Assembly (NCBI GenBank): GCA_003116975.1
Contig: BGKB01000089.1
Span: 1 to 64,000, forward strand
Length of the DNA: 64,000 bases
Reading direction: 5' to 3'
Source of the DNA: Aurantiochytrium sp. KH105
Taxonomy: Eukaryota; Sar; Bigyra; Thraustochytrida; Thraustochytriidae
Below the pieces are notes generated by a model. It was not told where the DNA came from. It was given only the letters and a program-made list of their open reading frames with translations, and ran no database searches. Positions within the stretch are counted from its first letter, which is position 1. Every line of letters starts with the position of its first letter. Both the position numbers and the translations under genes were made by a program. Below are positions 44,684 through 56,241 of the stretch, one piece after another.

Positions 44684-46381
44684 TCATGTGGAGAATCCGG
44701 AAACAATGCCGTTGTCCTCACGGAGCATCCAGTGTTGCGAGCACAGGTCAGTGCCGGTCTTGACGCTGCGGATGCAAGCCGGGATGGCGCAGCGCTTTCC
44801 GCCTCCATGGGATTTGCAGTAGCCGCTACCCTGGTCTTTTTTGGTGCAGCCCTCGTGTTGGCAGCGCTTGCCTCCCCCATGAGCGACGCAATGGTAGGTG
44901 GCGCCCTCGGCGCCCTTTGTGCATCCCGGGGTCTGGCAGCGACGCCCGCCGCCATGGCTCGTGCAAAACTTGGACCCCGATCTGGCGCTGCGCAGACAGT
45001 TCTCCGACTCGCAACGGCGTCCGCCTCCATGCCTCTTGCAGTAGCCGCGGCCACGCGCGAGTTTGTCGCAGCGAATAAAGTTGCACAGCTTGCCGCGGGG
45101 CTTGCCACGCGAGAGCGCGTGCTGGCCCGAGCCCATGGGGGCGTTGGGGCCCAGGGCGTTCGAGTAGACTTGTTCTTCTTTGATGGTCCTTGCAAGCTTA
45201 CGCGCGACCTCGTACTTTGCGAGATCGGCGAGAGCCGCGGCTCTCTTCTTGCAGTAAGCATCGACCCTTCCGGTGGACCCGCTATGATCGTCGCTGCAAG
45301 TGCTCGTGCTGCTGCTGGCGCCACTGCTGTGACGGCGGTGCACCATCGAAGCAGCGGTGGCGGCTGGAGGCAGCGGTGGCTGGAGCGCCGGCGCCGAGGA
45401 GTTTTGCGAAGCGCCGGGCATCATCGATTGCGGGAGCAGGTTGAGGAGCTGTGGCAGACTGAGGTCGCGCAGCGACATTGCACTGGGTGAAGCGGCGTTG
45501 ACAGGAAAGGAGTGATGCAGCGCAGGAGCCTGAAAGGCGGCCTTGATCTCGGCTTCCGATCCGATGGAGGTCATATGGGGGGCCACGAGGTTGGCGTACG
45601 CTGCGGCGGTTGCAGGGGACATGGGGGCGTGCGAAGCGCTGGCATCGTGTTGCTCGAGAGCCTGGGTGAGTGCGCGGGCCATCATGAGGACCTGGCGCTC
45701 CTTGTCGGACGTCGCGGACGCCGCGGCAGTGGGGCTCGCATTGTTGGATGCTGCGGGGCTCGTGGCGTTGCTCCCTGGTCTGGAGGATCCCACGTACGTC
45801 TGCTGAGTTTGCTGGGGATGTTGCTGCGTGCGCATGAGTTGGCGTTGATACGCGAGGTGCTGCTGTCGTAGCATGCGTGCTTCGAGGTCGGCGTCATATT
45901 CTTCCTTGGAACGTTGGTGCTGCTGTTGCTGTGTCTGGAAAGTGGCGGCAGAAGGTTTTGCCGCTCCATAGGTTGCCGCCGTGGGCATGGCATGCTGCTG
46001 CTGCTGCTGCTGTTGCTGTTGCTTGGCGAGTCGCTCCTTTTGCTGTGCTGCGGCGAGCTGGTGCATTGCTCGCTGTACCTCTGGCGATGCGGATGCGTAT
46101 TGCTGCTGGTACGCTGCGACAAGAGCCCTCATTTCGGCGTCGCTCTGCGCGTTGGCGCCCTGCGCGAGGCCTGCTGCGACAGCCGATGAGGCCGCCGCCG
46201 CCGCCGCCGCCGCCGCTGCCGCCGCGGCCGCCGGCTGCTGCTGCTGCTGCTGCTGCTGCTGCAGCTGCATCTGGTGCATCTGCGCGAGGTACTCGCGGGT
46301 CGCGGCGCCCTGGTCCCTGGCCAGGTGTCCCTGCATGGCCATGGCCGCGCCGGGGTCCTGCCGCGGCTGCTTCACGAGCAT
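44684..46381 (-). CDS. Cys/His-knuckle repeat protein (WRKY19-like type)
   Basis: 565 aa. The N-terminal third is low complexity: polyQ near 38-47, polyA near 50-65, a second polyQ near 118-126, and Ser/Ala-rich linkers. Residues about 420-550 hold five tandem zinc-knuckle-like units of the form C-x4-C-x9-C-x2-H, spaced by HGGGKRC or HGGGRRC (e.g. CQHEGCTKKDQGSGYCKSH). This repeat type is common in stramenopile proteins that databases label 'probable WRKY transcription factor 19'. No WRKYGQK motif is present here, so that label should not be taken literally. Zinc binding, and DNA or protein binding, is a reasonable expectation. The ATG lies in a CGCT-repeat-rich 5' region. Confidence 0.8.
   Translation of the reverse strand: MLVKQPRQDPGAAMAMQGHLARDQGAATREYLAQMHQMQLQQQQQQQQQPAAAAAAAAAAAAAASSAVAAGLAQGANAQSDAEMRALVAAYQQQYASASPEVQRAMHQLAAAQQKERLAKQQQQQQQQQHAMPTAATYGAAKPSAATFQTQQQQHQRSKEEYDADLEARMLRQQHLAYQRQLMRTQQHPQQTQQTYVGSSRPGSNATSPAASNNASPTAAASATSDKERQVLMMARALTQALEQHDASASHAPMSPATAAAYANLVAPHMTSIGSEAEIKAAFQAPALHHSFPVNAASPSAMSLRDLSLPQLLNLLPQSMMPGASQNSSAPALQPPLPPAATAASMVHRRHSSGASSSTSTCSDDHSGSTGRVDAYCKKRAAALADLAKYEVARKLARTIKEEQVYSNALGPNAPMGSGQHALSRGKPRGKLCNFIRCDKLARGRGYCKRHGGGRRCESENCLRSARSGSKFCTSHGGGRRCQTPGCTKGAEGATYHCVAHGGGKRCQHEGCTKKDQGSGYCKSHGGGKRCAIPACIRSVKTGTDLCSQHWMLREDNGIVSGFST
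46191..46263 (-). repeat. GCC/CTG trinucleotide tracts in the Cys/His-repeat gene
   Basis: A (GCC)n tract at 46191-46232 adjoins a (CTG)n tract at 46233-46263. They encode the adjacent polyA and polyQ runs on the minus strand. Further CTG-type tracts lie at about 45920-45940 and 45990-46025. Confidence 0.9.
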
Positions 46382-46828
46382 CTCTGCCTCGCTCGCTCGG
46401 TGTCGCGCGCTGCGTCGGTTCGCTCGCTCGCTAGCTAGCTGCAGCTCGCTCGCTCGTTCGCTCTCGGCGCGTTGCGTGTTTGTCGCTGTCGGTCGCTCCG
46501 CTCTCGCGTGCGCGCTTTTCGCTTTTCTCCTTTGGGCTAGCAGCTGGTACTAGCAGGGCGAACTAACCAACTCGGGCTTTGCTCGTTCAGCTCCTCGCCG
46601 TCACAGGCAGGCGGGCAGGCAAACAGCCAGATGGCCGGCCGGCAGGCAGCCTTCGCAGCGCTTCCCCGGGTCCTCGCTGCATCCCGTCCGCCCACGCGTT
46701 CGGCGCCCGGAGGCCTTGCGCCCGCTCGCTCGATCGATCGACGGCGGCACCGGCCGGGCGTCGATCCTATTTCATAATATTTTTCGCCACTCCTACTCTG
46801 GTCGCGACCGTGCACTTCCCACTGCGGG

Positions 46829-47074
46829 ATGTCGACGCCGGTCCCCCGACGCCCCTACCCACATTTCCCCCAGATCATGGTAGGCTGCGGGGAACAAGCG
46901 TCTGATATGGGAGAACTGAAAGAGAGGCTGCGCGTTCTTGAGGTACGAATGAGGCAAGGCGAGCTCTTCGCAAAGGAGAAGCGCTCGGGCAGAGTAAGGC
47001 CGCTGCCGGGGCCGCCAAGCCAGCCAGCCAGCCAGCCGGTCGCAGCTGCCAGCCGCGGCCGCGGCGGAGCTTAA
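46829..47074 (+). CDS. Possible small ORF or first exon, doubtful
   Basis: An 81-codon ATG frame whose middle (MGELKERLRVLE, then VRMRQGELFAKEKRSG) has a helical, coding-like composition, unlike the Arg/Pro/Ser-rich frames around it. A gtacga donor-like site splits it after RVLE. It could be the first exon of an intron-containing gene divergent from the Cys/His-repeat gene, but I cannot find a convincing next exon. Confidence 0.15.
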   Translation: MSTPVPRRPYPHFPQIMVGCGEQASDMGELKERLRVLEVRMRQGELFAKEKRSGRVRPLPGPPSQPASQPVAAASRGRGGA

Positions 47075-50000
47075 AGGGTGAAGCGGAGTGTGCCGAGACT
47101 GGCCCGACCGGACGCACGGCGGTAGCCACGAAGAGCTGCACCTCGTCTGCAGGAGCAGTGTGGGGGCTCGTGCGGGCTCGCAGAGGGTAACAAGCAGGGA
47201 CACGGCCCGTGCGCACCACGTGCTGGGGGTGTGCATGGCACGGGAGAAAGCTGGCAGCTTCTATTTGCTGGACACCGCCGGGCAGCCCAGCTCAGCGCCG
47301 CGCCGCTCTCACGATACTCGCTCTCGCACCGCGATCGCCTCCTTGACACCATTCAAGACACCCCTCGCCGTGCCGAGACCACCCCTCCCCCCCTTTCCGC
47401 CGAGAAGGAAACCGCGGCGGCGTAGTCCTTCGTGCTCGGCTGCGTTCCTTTGCGCTCCACCTCGAGCTCGTGCTCGGCCAGAAGCGATAATGCCAGCACC
47501 CAGACAACTAGACTTAGCTGGGCTTGCAGGGGGCCCGATCCACCTCCCACAGCCCGCAACGTCTGCCTCCGCGAAGCAGCATGCGATGTGGGGGATTATT
47601 TCTCGCAGTCGCCGCGCCCCACCACCGCTGCCGCTTGATCCGGCCGGCGACCTCTCCATTCTCTGCAAGTGCGCCTCCCCCGGCGGCACCCGACTCAACT
47701 ACAACGCGCGCTGCCAGGCCTGGCGCCCCGCACGCCAGGCTCGGCGCGGCGCGACGTGGCGGCGGCCAGGGCCTCACGCCAGGCTCGCTGCAGCTGCCGG
47801 CGGCGGCGGCTCCGCGACGCTGGGGCGCGGCGGGGGCTGAATCGCGAGCTCAAGGCCAGCTGCGATGCGATGACAAACAGCTTGGCAACAGCGACAGCAA
47901 TAGCAACAAGCAGAGGCAAGCACGCAAGCAACAAGCAACGGCGAGAGTGTGCGGGCGGGAAGCGAGGCAACGAAGCATGGGGATTTCTGAAGCAGGAATT
48001 GTGATGGGAGACGCCGAGCAACTGCCGAAGAGGCGCAGGGCGAGGACGCTCGCGACTGCAGCAGCGGAACCGCGGGAGCTCGCGCGCCAATGACGCGTAT
48101 CTCCAGGTCTCGCAGCAGCAGCATCCATCCACAAAGTATCGAAGGCCAACACAGATCGAGATAGATAGAAAACTTGCTGCAGCGGCAGTCGTGGCGTCAA
48201 CGGCGGCCCAGCTCGCATGCGAGTCGCGCTGATCCTCAATCCCACCGTGGGGACTGTGGGCGGAGAGCTCCCGTCTTCTTCCTGCGGCACCTCGGGTCGG
48301 AGCCGCGTCCGTCTCGCCCTTCTCCTCTTTCTTCCCTCGCTCCCTCGCTCGCCCGCTCGCCCGCTCGCTGGGCTGCCGTCTCGCCCTGGCAGTCCGGGCG
48401 GCGACGCACGCTGCGCAGCTTCGGCTGCGGTCTGCCGCCGCCGCTGCTGCTGCTCCTCCGCGGACGGACGCCGGCGAGGAGGCGAGAGCGACGGAGTGCT
48501 CTCTGCAACATGCAGGATAAAAAGAAAGATAAGAGAGGATAAACTTACCTTCTGCGCACCCACCGTGGGGGCTGGCTGGCTCGGCAGGTGGGAGCGAGGC
48601 CGCGCGACACGCTCTGCGGACGCGGGCTGGGCCGCCCCGCCCCGCCTCGCCCCGCCCCGCCCTCGCGACCGAGACGCCCTGCCACGTGACGCCGAGCCAC
48701 GCGACGCCACGCGACGCCACGCGAAGCCAAGCCAAGCGAGCGACTGCGAGCGCTGGCGGCCGGAGGGAGCGAGGGAGCGAGGGAGCGAGGGAGGGAGGGA
48801 GGGAGGGAGGAGGGGGCGAAGAGGAGGAGGCGGCCGGACCACGCGCACTCGCTTGCGCGCTGGCCGCCGCCACACCGAGTCCAGCTCCGACCTCGCCCCG
48901 GCCCGGCACGCAATAGGGAGGAGGAGCAGGTAAGAAGTGGAGAAGAACAGCCAGAAGACGATTCCGCGCAAGTCCACGGCGCAGAGCAGAGCAGAGCAGA
49001 GCATGGAGCGGAGCGAGGCCGCGCGTCACGAGCCGAGCCGAGCCGGGACGGAGCAAGGGATGGAGGAGGATATCTTGATGAAGAGGGGGGAGAGATGACC
49101 ATTTTGTTGAGGTCACGGAGCTAGCTATCCAACGATCGATCGATGCAGCCGCGGCCAACTGGCGAAACGCCGTTCGTCTTTTAGGCGCAGGAGGTCCGTC
49201 GGCAGCGGCCAGCGGCTGTAGCGGTGGAATGGTGGATGGGTTCGTCGGCAGCGGTTCAGGCGAAGGCGGCGATAGATTCGGATCGAATTGGGAGTATCGC
49301 ATGACGTGGAAGAGGGCCACGGAGGCGGCGACGGTACAACGCGGGCCGAAGGAGGGAAGCAATCCGAGGATACTTTCGACAAGACCATGAAGGAACGACC
49401 CGGACTGACTTGGCGCGGCAGGTTGGACTGGCGGGGCGAGATCCAGCTGCCTGCCAGCCCGCCAGCCAGCCCGCTAGCTCGCTGCTCCCTTCTTGCTGGC
49501 TTTCTTCCTTTAGCACGGCTTGGAGAGCTTGCGGACCTTGACAACATGCTTCTTTTGAGGGCCCGTATCCCACCCACCCTGGCGGCCCGGCCGACTGTCC
49601 GAGTTTGAGGCGCGCGTGTTCTGGGCCAAGCTAGTTTGCAGGCCAGTCTTCGGACGCAGCCAGCTAGCCAGCCAGCCGGCCAGCCAAGCGCAAAACATCT
49701 TCATAGCAAACTGCAATAAGCCTGGCTGGTCATCCTGGAAAGTAAGGCCAAGAGCTAAACCTTGACCGTACTCGGAGAGTTTATGCATACTTGCAGCCTG
49801 TAGCTCCTGCAGAAGCTTGGTTGGTCATCCTGTTGCACGTTCTCGTACGTACATTCATCTGGCAGCTGCCCAGCGTGCCAGCGTGCCAGCGTGCCAGCCA
49901 GCCAGCTTGCGGAATGGCGGAATATCGCCGTTTGCATGTATATAGTACGTTCGAAAGGCCGAGGCGGATCGACAGCATGCAGTAGCCTCTCCTACTTCCA

Positions 50001-51354
50001 TAACGGTGGGTGTCTGTGGGACGCACGTGCCGTCAATCGAGTTCGCAGCTGTCCGAGCGGGACGGCATTTCAAGCAGCACAGTCAGCTGCTGGCTGTCTG
50101 CAGCGTGCCCGGCTCCTGCCCCGATCCGCAATCAACAAAATCGCGAGAGGCAACCGCGAGCTGCCTCGCTTCTGCCAGCTGCCCCGCTTCTACCGCCTCA
50201 ATTGTACGCACGGTCGGAGCGGGGCCGCGGAACCGCCCGAACGACGCCCAAATGTGCGAGTAGCTGTAGGTTGCCATTGGCGGACGGACGGCGACCGACT
50301 GCGCGGGTACCGCGGGTACCGAGGGGAGTGCGCGAGAAGAGAGAGGCCGGGCCAGCCGACCAGACAGGTGCAGGAAGGAACGAACGGCATTGTAGAATGG
50401 ATGGCCTGGGCTGGCTTGACTGCCTTTTTTTTATTTTTATGAAGTGCACAAACGGCAAATCGAGCGAGAGGACTAGCGAGTCAAGGAAGCAAGCGTGACC
50501 GACCGATCGACCGACTTGAGCCGGCCGCCAAGCAACTAACTTGCCTTTCATCGCGACGACTGCTGCCTGAGGTCAGAACCAGCCATGCTAGCCTTATGCT
50601 CCCTCTCTCTCTCTCGTGCACGCGCTGCCCATCGGCCACGGCCGCTGCACAACACGCATTCATGACGATCACTGTCGATCCGTGGATGCCTGACTGGTTG
50701 CCGGTGCACACCTACGCGCGCCCAGCCCGCAGCCGCTACGCTGTGGGATGCAGGGCCACGGCAAAGCTGCGTCGCGCCAACTGTGGTCGACGCGCGCGCA
50801 GCGGGGACCGAAGGGTCTTCGCTGCGGGGCGTCACGGGACCCGCAAGCGCCATGCGCAACCACCATGCGCAACCACCCGGCCTGCCTGGGCGGGCGGGCC
50901 GCCTCCGCTCGCCGATCGCCAAGCTCGCGCCCAAACTCGCCGCCGCAAGACAGACGCCACGGCCGCGATCGCCGGCGAGTTCAAGCCGCGCTCCCCTCCT
51001 CTCCCTACTCCTCTCCTCTCGGGCCGGCCGCGAGGAGAGCGTCCTCTCCTGGCGGCTCCCAGCGACGCCAGGGAAGAGAAGAGCTCGGCGGCCGGCTGGA
51101 GCTGGTCGAGGGGAGAGCGCAATCCATCTCTCCCGCTACTGCCGCGCGATGTTTGGCCTTCTTTTTTCTTTCATGGCGGCGGCAAGACGGACTTGGTTTC
51201 AACTTGAACTCGACGACAGTCCGTGGCATCGACGACTCGAGCCCGGAGGTGCGACAGGTCTCGTCCGCCTCGCCTCGCCGAAGTTCTGCACGGGATTGTC
51301 ATCGTCCGATCACCACCAGCCGATTTCACCTCGAGAATCCGCCTCGAGAAGATG

Positions 51355-51395
51355 TCTGCTCTGCTCTGCCCTGCTCTGCTCTGCTCTGTTCTGGC
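51355..51395. repeat. (CTCTG)n pentanucleotide microsatellite
   Basis: About eight imperfect tgctc/ctgct units (ctctgctctgccctgctctg type). It lies about 190 bp left of the large (GCAG)n array. Confidence 0.8.
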
Positions 51396-51584
51396 CGCGG
51401 AGGCCAAGGCAAGACGTGAGGCGAGCCGTGCGCGACGCACGTAATCGGGCGCGGCTCGCTGCAGGGCTGGCCGCGGCTGGCTCGCTGCAGGACTGTTTGT
51501 CCCGGCGCGCTGGACACCGTGGCCACTCGCCCGGACAGGGCACGCACTAGGCTGCGGAGGCCAGGCCACCGCGCGTCGAATCGC

Positions 51585-51716
<132 letters not shown>

Positions 51717-52141
51717 TCCGGCCAGCTCGCTCGTTTGGCAATGTCGCGGCGCGTCGCCATCCATCTAGCACTCGTGAAGACTGACCAGCCACCATCCATC
51801 TGCGATCAGGCGCTCCTTGTCCTCCTTTTACTTGCTCCCCTTCTTCTTCTTCTTTTTCTTCAAGTCGGTGCAAATGCACACCTTGCTACTTCTGCTCTCG
51901 CGTCTGCACACATCAATCAGTCAAGCTCTCGCACCTGCCTGCCGCACACATCAATAACCTCTCGCACCTGCTCCTGAATTAGCTCTTGCACCTCGACGAA
52001 CAAAGCGTAGCCATCATCTCGGTTCCTTTCATTGCTTACTTATGATCTCGCACGATTGAAGAGCCGGGCTCGTGTAGTAGGCGAGCCGGGCTTGTGTACA
52101 AAAACGAAGATCATGATCAGGGTTTAGAAGTCATAGATTCG

Positions 52142-55100
52142 TCACGACGCGGGAACGCGCACGCGCAGGCGCAGCGTGGCCAGCGGAGTCGCCGCAGCGA
52201 CACCCACGAGGTTCACGACGAGGCCGCCCGCAGAGACCGCCGGCAAAACCAAAGAACCCAGCGCCAAGGGCGCCTCCGCGTCCACGTCCGCGCCGGTATC
52301 GCCGCCGTCGTCAACGTTTCGCCCGGCGTCGGCGAGCGCGAGCCGAAAGTGCAGCTTGCGCGGCGCAGATGAACTCGCCACGCCGAGCATGAAGGTCACG
52401 GTCTCGTCGAGGTGAATCGTGGGCGCGTACTCGAGGCCTGCGCCGGCGCGCGGAGGAAGACTCGCGATCGGTCCCGAGTCCAAAAATTGGACGTCCAGGT
52501 GCAGCTGTGTGCGCGGTCCAGGCGCGGTACTCACCGCTTTGGATAAAGCTTCCTTCACATTCATCGATTCCAAGGTCACAACCACAGCGCTGTCGGCCTG
52601 CGCTCGTCGTGGCAGGCCAAAAAACCACTCCTCCTCGACATCCTCCTCATCCTCCACTCCAACGTGGTGGTGGTCGTCTTCCTCGCCCTCCATGAGATCA
52701 TGCTCTGCGTCAAAACGGCCGTCTTTCAATAAAGACGAAGGCGACGGCAACGCCGAAGACGCAGACGAAGGAGACGCTCGATTTTTACTCGATAGACCCA
52801 TGGCTTCGCCCACATCCTCCGTTCCAAACGTCTCTCCCGGAGAAAGCATTAGCGACGAGCCCGCAGATACGAGTGAGGGACGACCAGTACTCACAAGCCC
52901 GTCAGCGTCAGACTCCCCGCCCACAATCTCGACCTCGCCCGAGACGCCGCCACGAAAGTTCTTGCTCCCGCTCACGTCGGACTCCAAGTCTGATTCCGCG
53001 CGCCCGTACGCGTCTCCAGAAACCTCTCCGAATCCATCCCCCGAGCTCAAAAGCAGCTGCGCACCACGCGTCGGCTCCTCCGACGACATAGTCAGGGCGC
53101 TGCGAGGACTCAACATCGATCGCAAAGGATGTCGCACAGCCTCGTCGTCAGACTCGGATTCCGAAGCAGACGCAACGTCATTCTCCGACGCCCCATCCAT
53201 CTTGCGAACCTGACTCTCTTCTTCGTCGTCGCTTGCATCATCTTCGCTGGCTTCATCCCCGCTTCTGGCCCTTGGCGACTCCGCATCATCGATGCTTTGG
53301 TGAAATTGGCTTCCACTTTCTTCGCTGTTCGCACGCGATCCTCGGCCATGCCCAGCCTCGTGTGGGCTTCCGCTCGCGCTAACGCTAAGCTCCAGACTAT
53401 TCTCAGCCAGTGGAGACGCTGCATCAAGTGTCGTCGTTGGGCTCAGTTGGGTGCCTTCGTCCGCACTCGATGCGTGTGATGGTTTTCCACCTGGAAAGGA
53501 ACCTTGCTCCAGGGTGTCCGAACCCTCCAAGGTGTCTTCGTCAACCTTGAGCTCAGGAACCGTCATCTCGCTCGGTCTGCGTCGAGCCGCTTCCGCGGCC
53601 TCCGGATACATTTCAATAAAGGCCTCCAAATCCCACTTGGCCTTGGCTTGCGCCTGTGTTTCATTCTTGTGCTGTCTTGCGCTTTCTTCTTCTTCTTCTT
53701 CTTCTTCTTCTTCCGAGGCTTCGCTCCCATTCTTGCTGGCGTAATCATCCTCTTCGTCTTCGTCGATCTCGTCATTAACACGTCCAATCGTCGTGCTTCT
53801 AGCGTCTTCTTCTTCTTCTTCTTCTGCTTCTGATTCAATCTTGCTTCTTGAATCTTCCTCTGTGTCAGATTCCGACTTGCTCACTGCACCTCCATCGTTC
53901 GACATGCTTCCTGCATCTTCGTTACCTGAAGCATGACTCTCGTCTTCTTCTTCATCCTCGCTGAGATTGCGGGCTCTCGGACCACCTTGCTGACGCTGCA
54001 CGTTCTCCATCTGCGAATCGTCTCGAGTTTTGCCTTCGTATGCGTCGCTATCCTTGTCGCCGTCGAGACTATCAATCTCATTGTCCACATCGTCATCTGC
54101 TTCTTCTTCACTGCCAATATCCTCCGTCTTGCTTTCCTGAAACGGACGTTGTGGCGATTCTAGCGGATCTGCATCATCTTTCTCCTCCTTAGAAGCGACA
54201 CCAGAAAACCGCTCCTGAGCCGATTTCTCCTCGAGCGAATCTGTCTCCTGAAACGAGTCAAGTGATGCGCGAAGAGCTCCGACGTCTTCCATTTCGCTGA
54301 CTTGTTGCGTCACGAGTTCGTCCTCGAGGATACTCTGCTCTTCCTCCTCGGCTTCGTTTACCGCGTTTTCCTGAGCAACTCTGTCCTTTGCTTGCTCACT
54401 TTCATCAACTTGCACAGATGCATACATGCTATTGTCCAGGCCATCCGCGTCTTCATCTTCCTCATGCCAATCACGTGCTCTTACAGGTGCCGCAAGATCC
54501 GAATGCGGACCCTCTTGTTTCTCTCCCGCTTGGGGAGGCGGGTCCAGGGAATCGTAAATCAGTGACATCTCACTTTCCATATCGTCACAAAGGTGCAATT
54601 CATCGCGATGATTGACATCACCTTGGACGCGACTGTGCACATCACCTTGAAAGGGAATGCGCGATGGTTTGACTCGTACTTCTTTCTTCTGGAGCACAGA
54701 ATGAAGACTCTCCTCATCAAGACTGATTCGAACCATGTCAGAGTCATCATCAAAGCTTGTATGCGGGTATTTCTTCTTGCCGTGCCCACCTTGACCTGCG
54801 AATGCCTGGTTAGTCTCGAAGTCGTCATCAAAGTTTGCATGTGAATTCTCTGTCTTGACGTGTCCACCTTGATCTGCAAACGCTCGGTTGTCCGCACGTC
54901 TTTCGTCGAACGAAAGATCGTCCGCAAAGTCAGACGTCGGCGGCTGCTGCCCGGGCTCGTTAGGCCGGTGTTGGGGCGCCGATTGTCTTTGTGACTCTTT
55001 GCGAAGCCGGGCCAGTTCAGCCTCCGCAATAGCCAGCCTTTCCCGCAAAGAAGACGCGTCTTCAGCTTCCTTTCGAAATGCTGATAGTCGTGCCTCCATA

Positions 55101-55859
55101 TCCTTCATCATGCGCCAGCTCTGTGCCAGCTCTCGCTCTCGTTCAAATTCCGCTGCTGGGGATAAGCGGTCTTTCGGATCTGACGTCGACGGAGACGAAG
55201 AAGACCCAGACCCAGCCATTGCAGCGGCAGCAGCGTCCGCCGCAATCGCTTTGGAAGAAACACGAATTGCAACACTGCCATCCTCCTTGACGACAAGTCG
55301 ACGAGCAAGGTCAGGTCGCAACACCTTGAGCGTGGTGTCATACTGCGAAATGAGATCGTCAAGCTTCGATAATTCTTTTCGAAGACGTCGCTTTTGTAGT
55401 TTGCGTGCCGTGAAGCGCTCGTGCATCTCCTCTAGATGCGCAAGACCATAATCCATGTTTTGCTGCACGGCCTGAGTTTTACGCGCGAGCGCATCTTGAC
55501 AGTGCGACAGATATTGTGCAGTGTATTGCCCAAGTCTGAATGCCTTGATGACATTTTCGTCCTCTGCAAGGTTCTCGATGTCTGTTCAACGACGTCAGCT
55601 CTCGCGTCCACCGTAATGCATTTATAGATGCAAAAGCATGACCAAGGTTGATTGCACCTTTTTCCAAATTTTGGTGTTCGCCCATAAACGTACCCTCTTC
55701 GTTCTCGAGACTACCATACAGCACGCTGCCGAGGGTTTTCCGGAGCACTTTCTGCGCCTGGGCAGCTGACTTTGCCTCCTCGGCGCGCCGCAGGTCAACC
55801 TGCTGCACCAATCTCCAGTCCACGCGCCGGTACGGCTGCACAAAGCCAAAGTCTTCCAT
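52142..55859 (-). CDS. DZIP1-like protein, two exons
   Basis: Model on the minus strand: exon 1 55859-55694, exon 2 55581-52142; 1,201 aa. The junction GAG-G / AC-ATC is phase 1 and reads through as NEEDIENLAED, with GTACGT donor and GAACAG acceptor. Residues 1-130 match the DZIP1/DZIP1L N-terminal domain: RRVDWRLVQQVD (R12-V13-D14-W15) and AFRLGQYTAQYLSHCQDAL (H82-C83-Q84-D85), followed by coiled coil. The C2H2 finger of animal DZIP1 was not found. Residues about 300-900 are highly acidic Glu/Asp/Ser-rich. The last about 170 residues form a C2-like beta-rich domain (AVVVTLESMNVKEAL to the end). In animals DZIP1 acts at the basal body and centriolar satellites in ciliogenesis, so a flagellar-base role is inferred. 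Confidence 0.8.
55582..55693 (-). other. Intron of the DZIP1-like gene
   Basis: 112-bp GT-AG intron, phase 1. Reading through it would end the downstream frame at a TGA immediately upstream of ACATCGAG, so splicing is needed to join the two halves of the DZIP1-like domain. Confidence 0.75.
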
Positions 55860-56241
55860 GGCGAGAGGGCCGTCTTTGCTGGCCTCTGCACGCGAGCCGC
55901 CGCAGGCGCGCCCACGCCTGCCAGAGCTTGCTCGCCCGCCCAGACCTTCTGGGACTGCCAACTGTTTTAACGTCGGCGGGCTCCTCCTTCTTCTTCAAAA
56001 GTCTGGTCTGTCTCTCGCCCGAGTTTTAGGAGAGCCGTTGACTTTTCGTGGGACTCGCGCGGACGATCCGTGCAGTCTGGGCCACCTCTTTCGACTCGAA
56101 GCTTGCCAATGATATTGGGGCTAGCAGAAAGGTGATCCCTTGCCAGCTCGCCCGCTCGTCCGCTCGTCGCCACGCGAGCGCGCGCGCGTGCGCGTGCGCA
56201 CGCTCAACAATCACTCATTCGTTTGCTTTTCTAAAGCCCAA
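55860..56241. promoter_or_regulatory. Divergent promoter region, DZIP1-like / K+ channel
   Basis: 382 bp between head-to-head start codons. Contains a cgcccgctcgtccgctcg stretch near 56150 and a (CG)n-rich tgcgcgtgcgca run near 56185-56200. Open frames continue into it from both genes but without ATG starts. No TATA element is clear. Confidence 0.45.

Noticed and set aside
44684-45130. True WRKY domain
   Set aside because: No WRKYGQK motif is present; only Cys/His knuckle repeats are seen.
47695-49362. 555-codon minus-strand frame in the GC-rich island
   Set aside because: Low-complexity Arg/Ala/Ser/Pro sequence with competing open frames on both strands; typical of GC-rich non-coding DNA.
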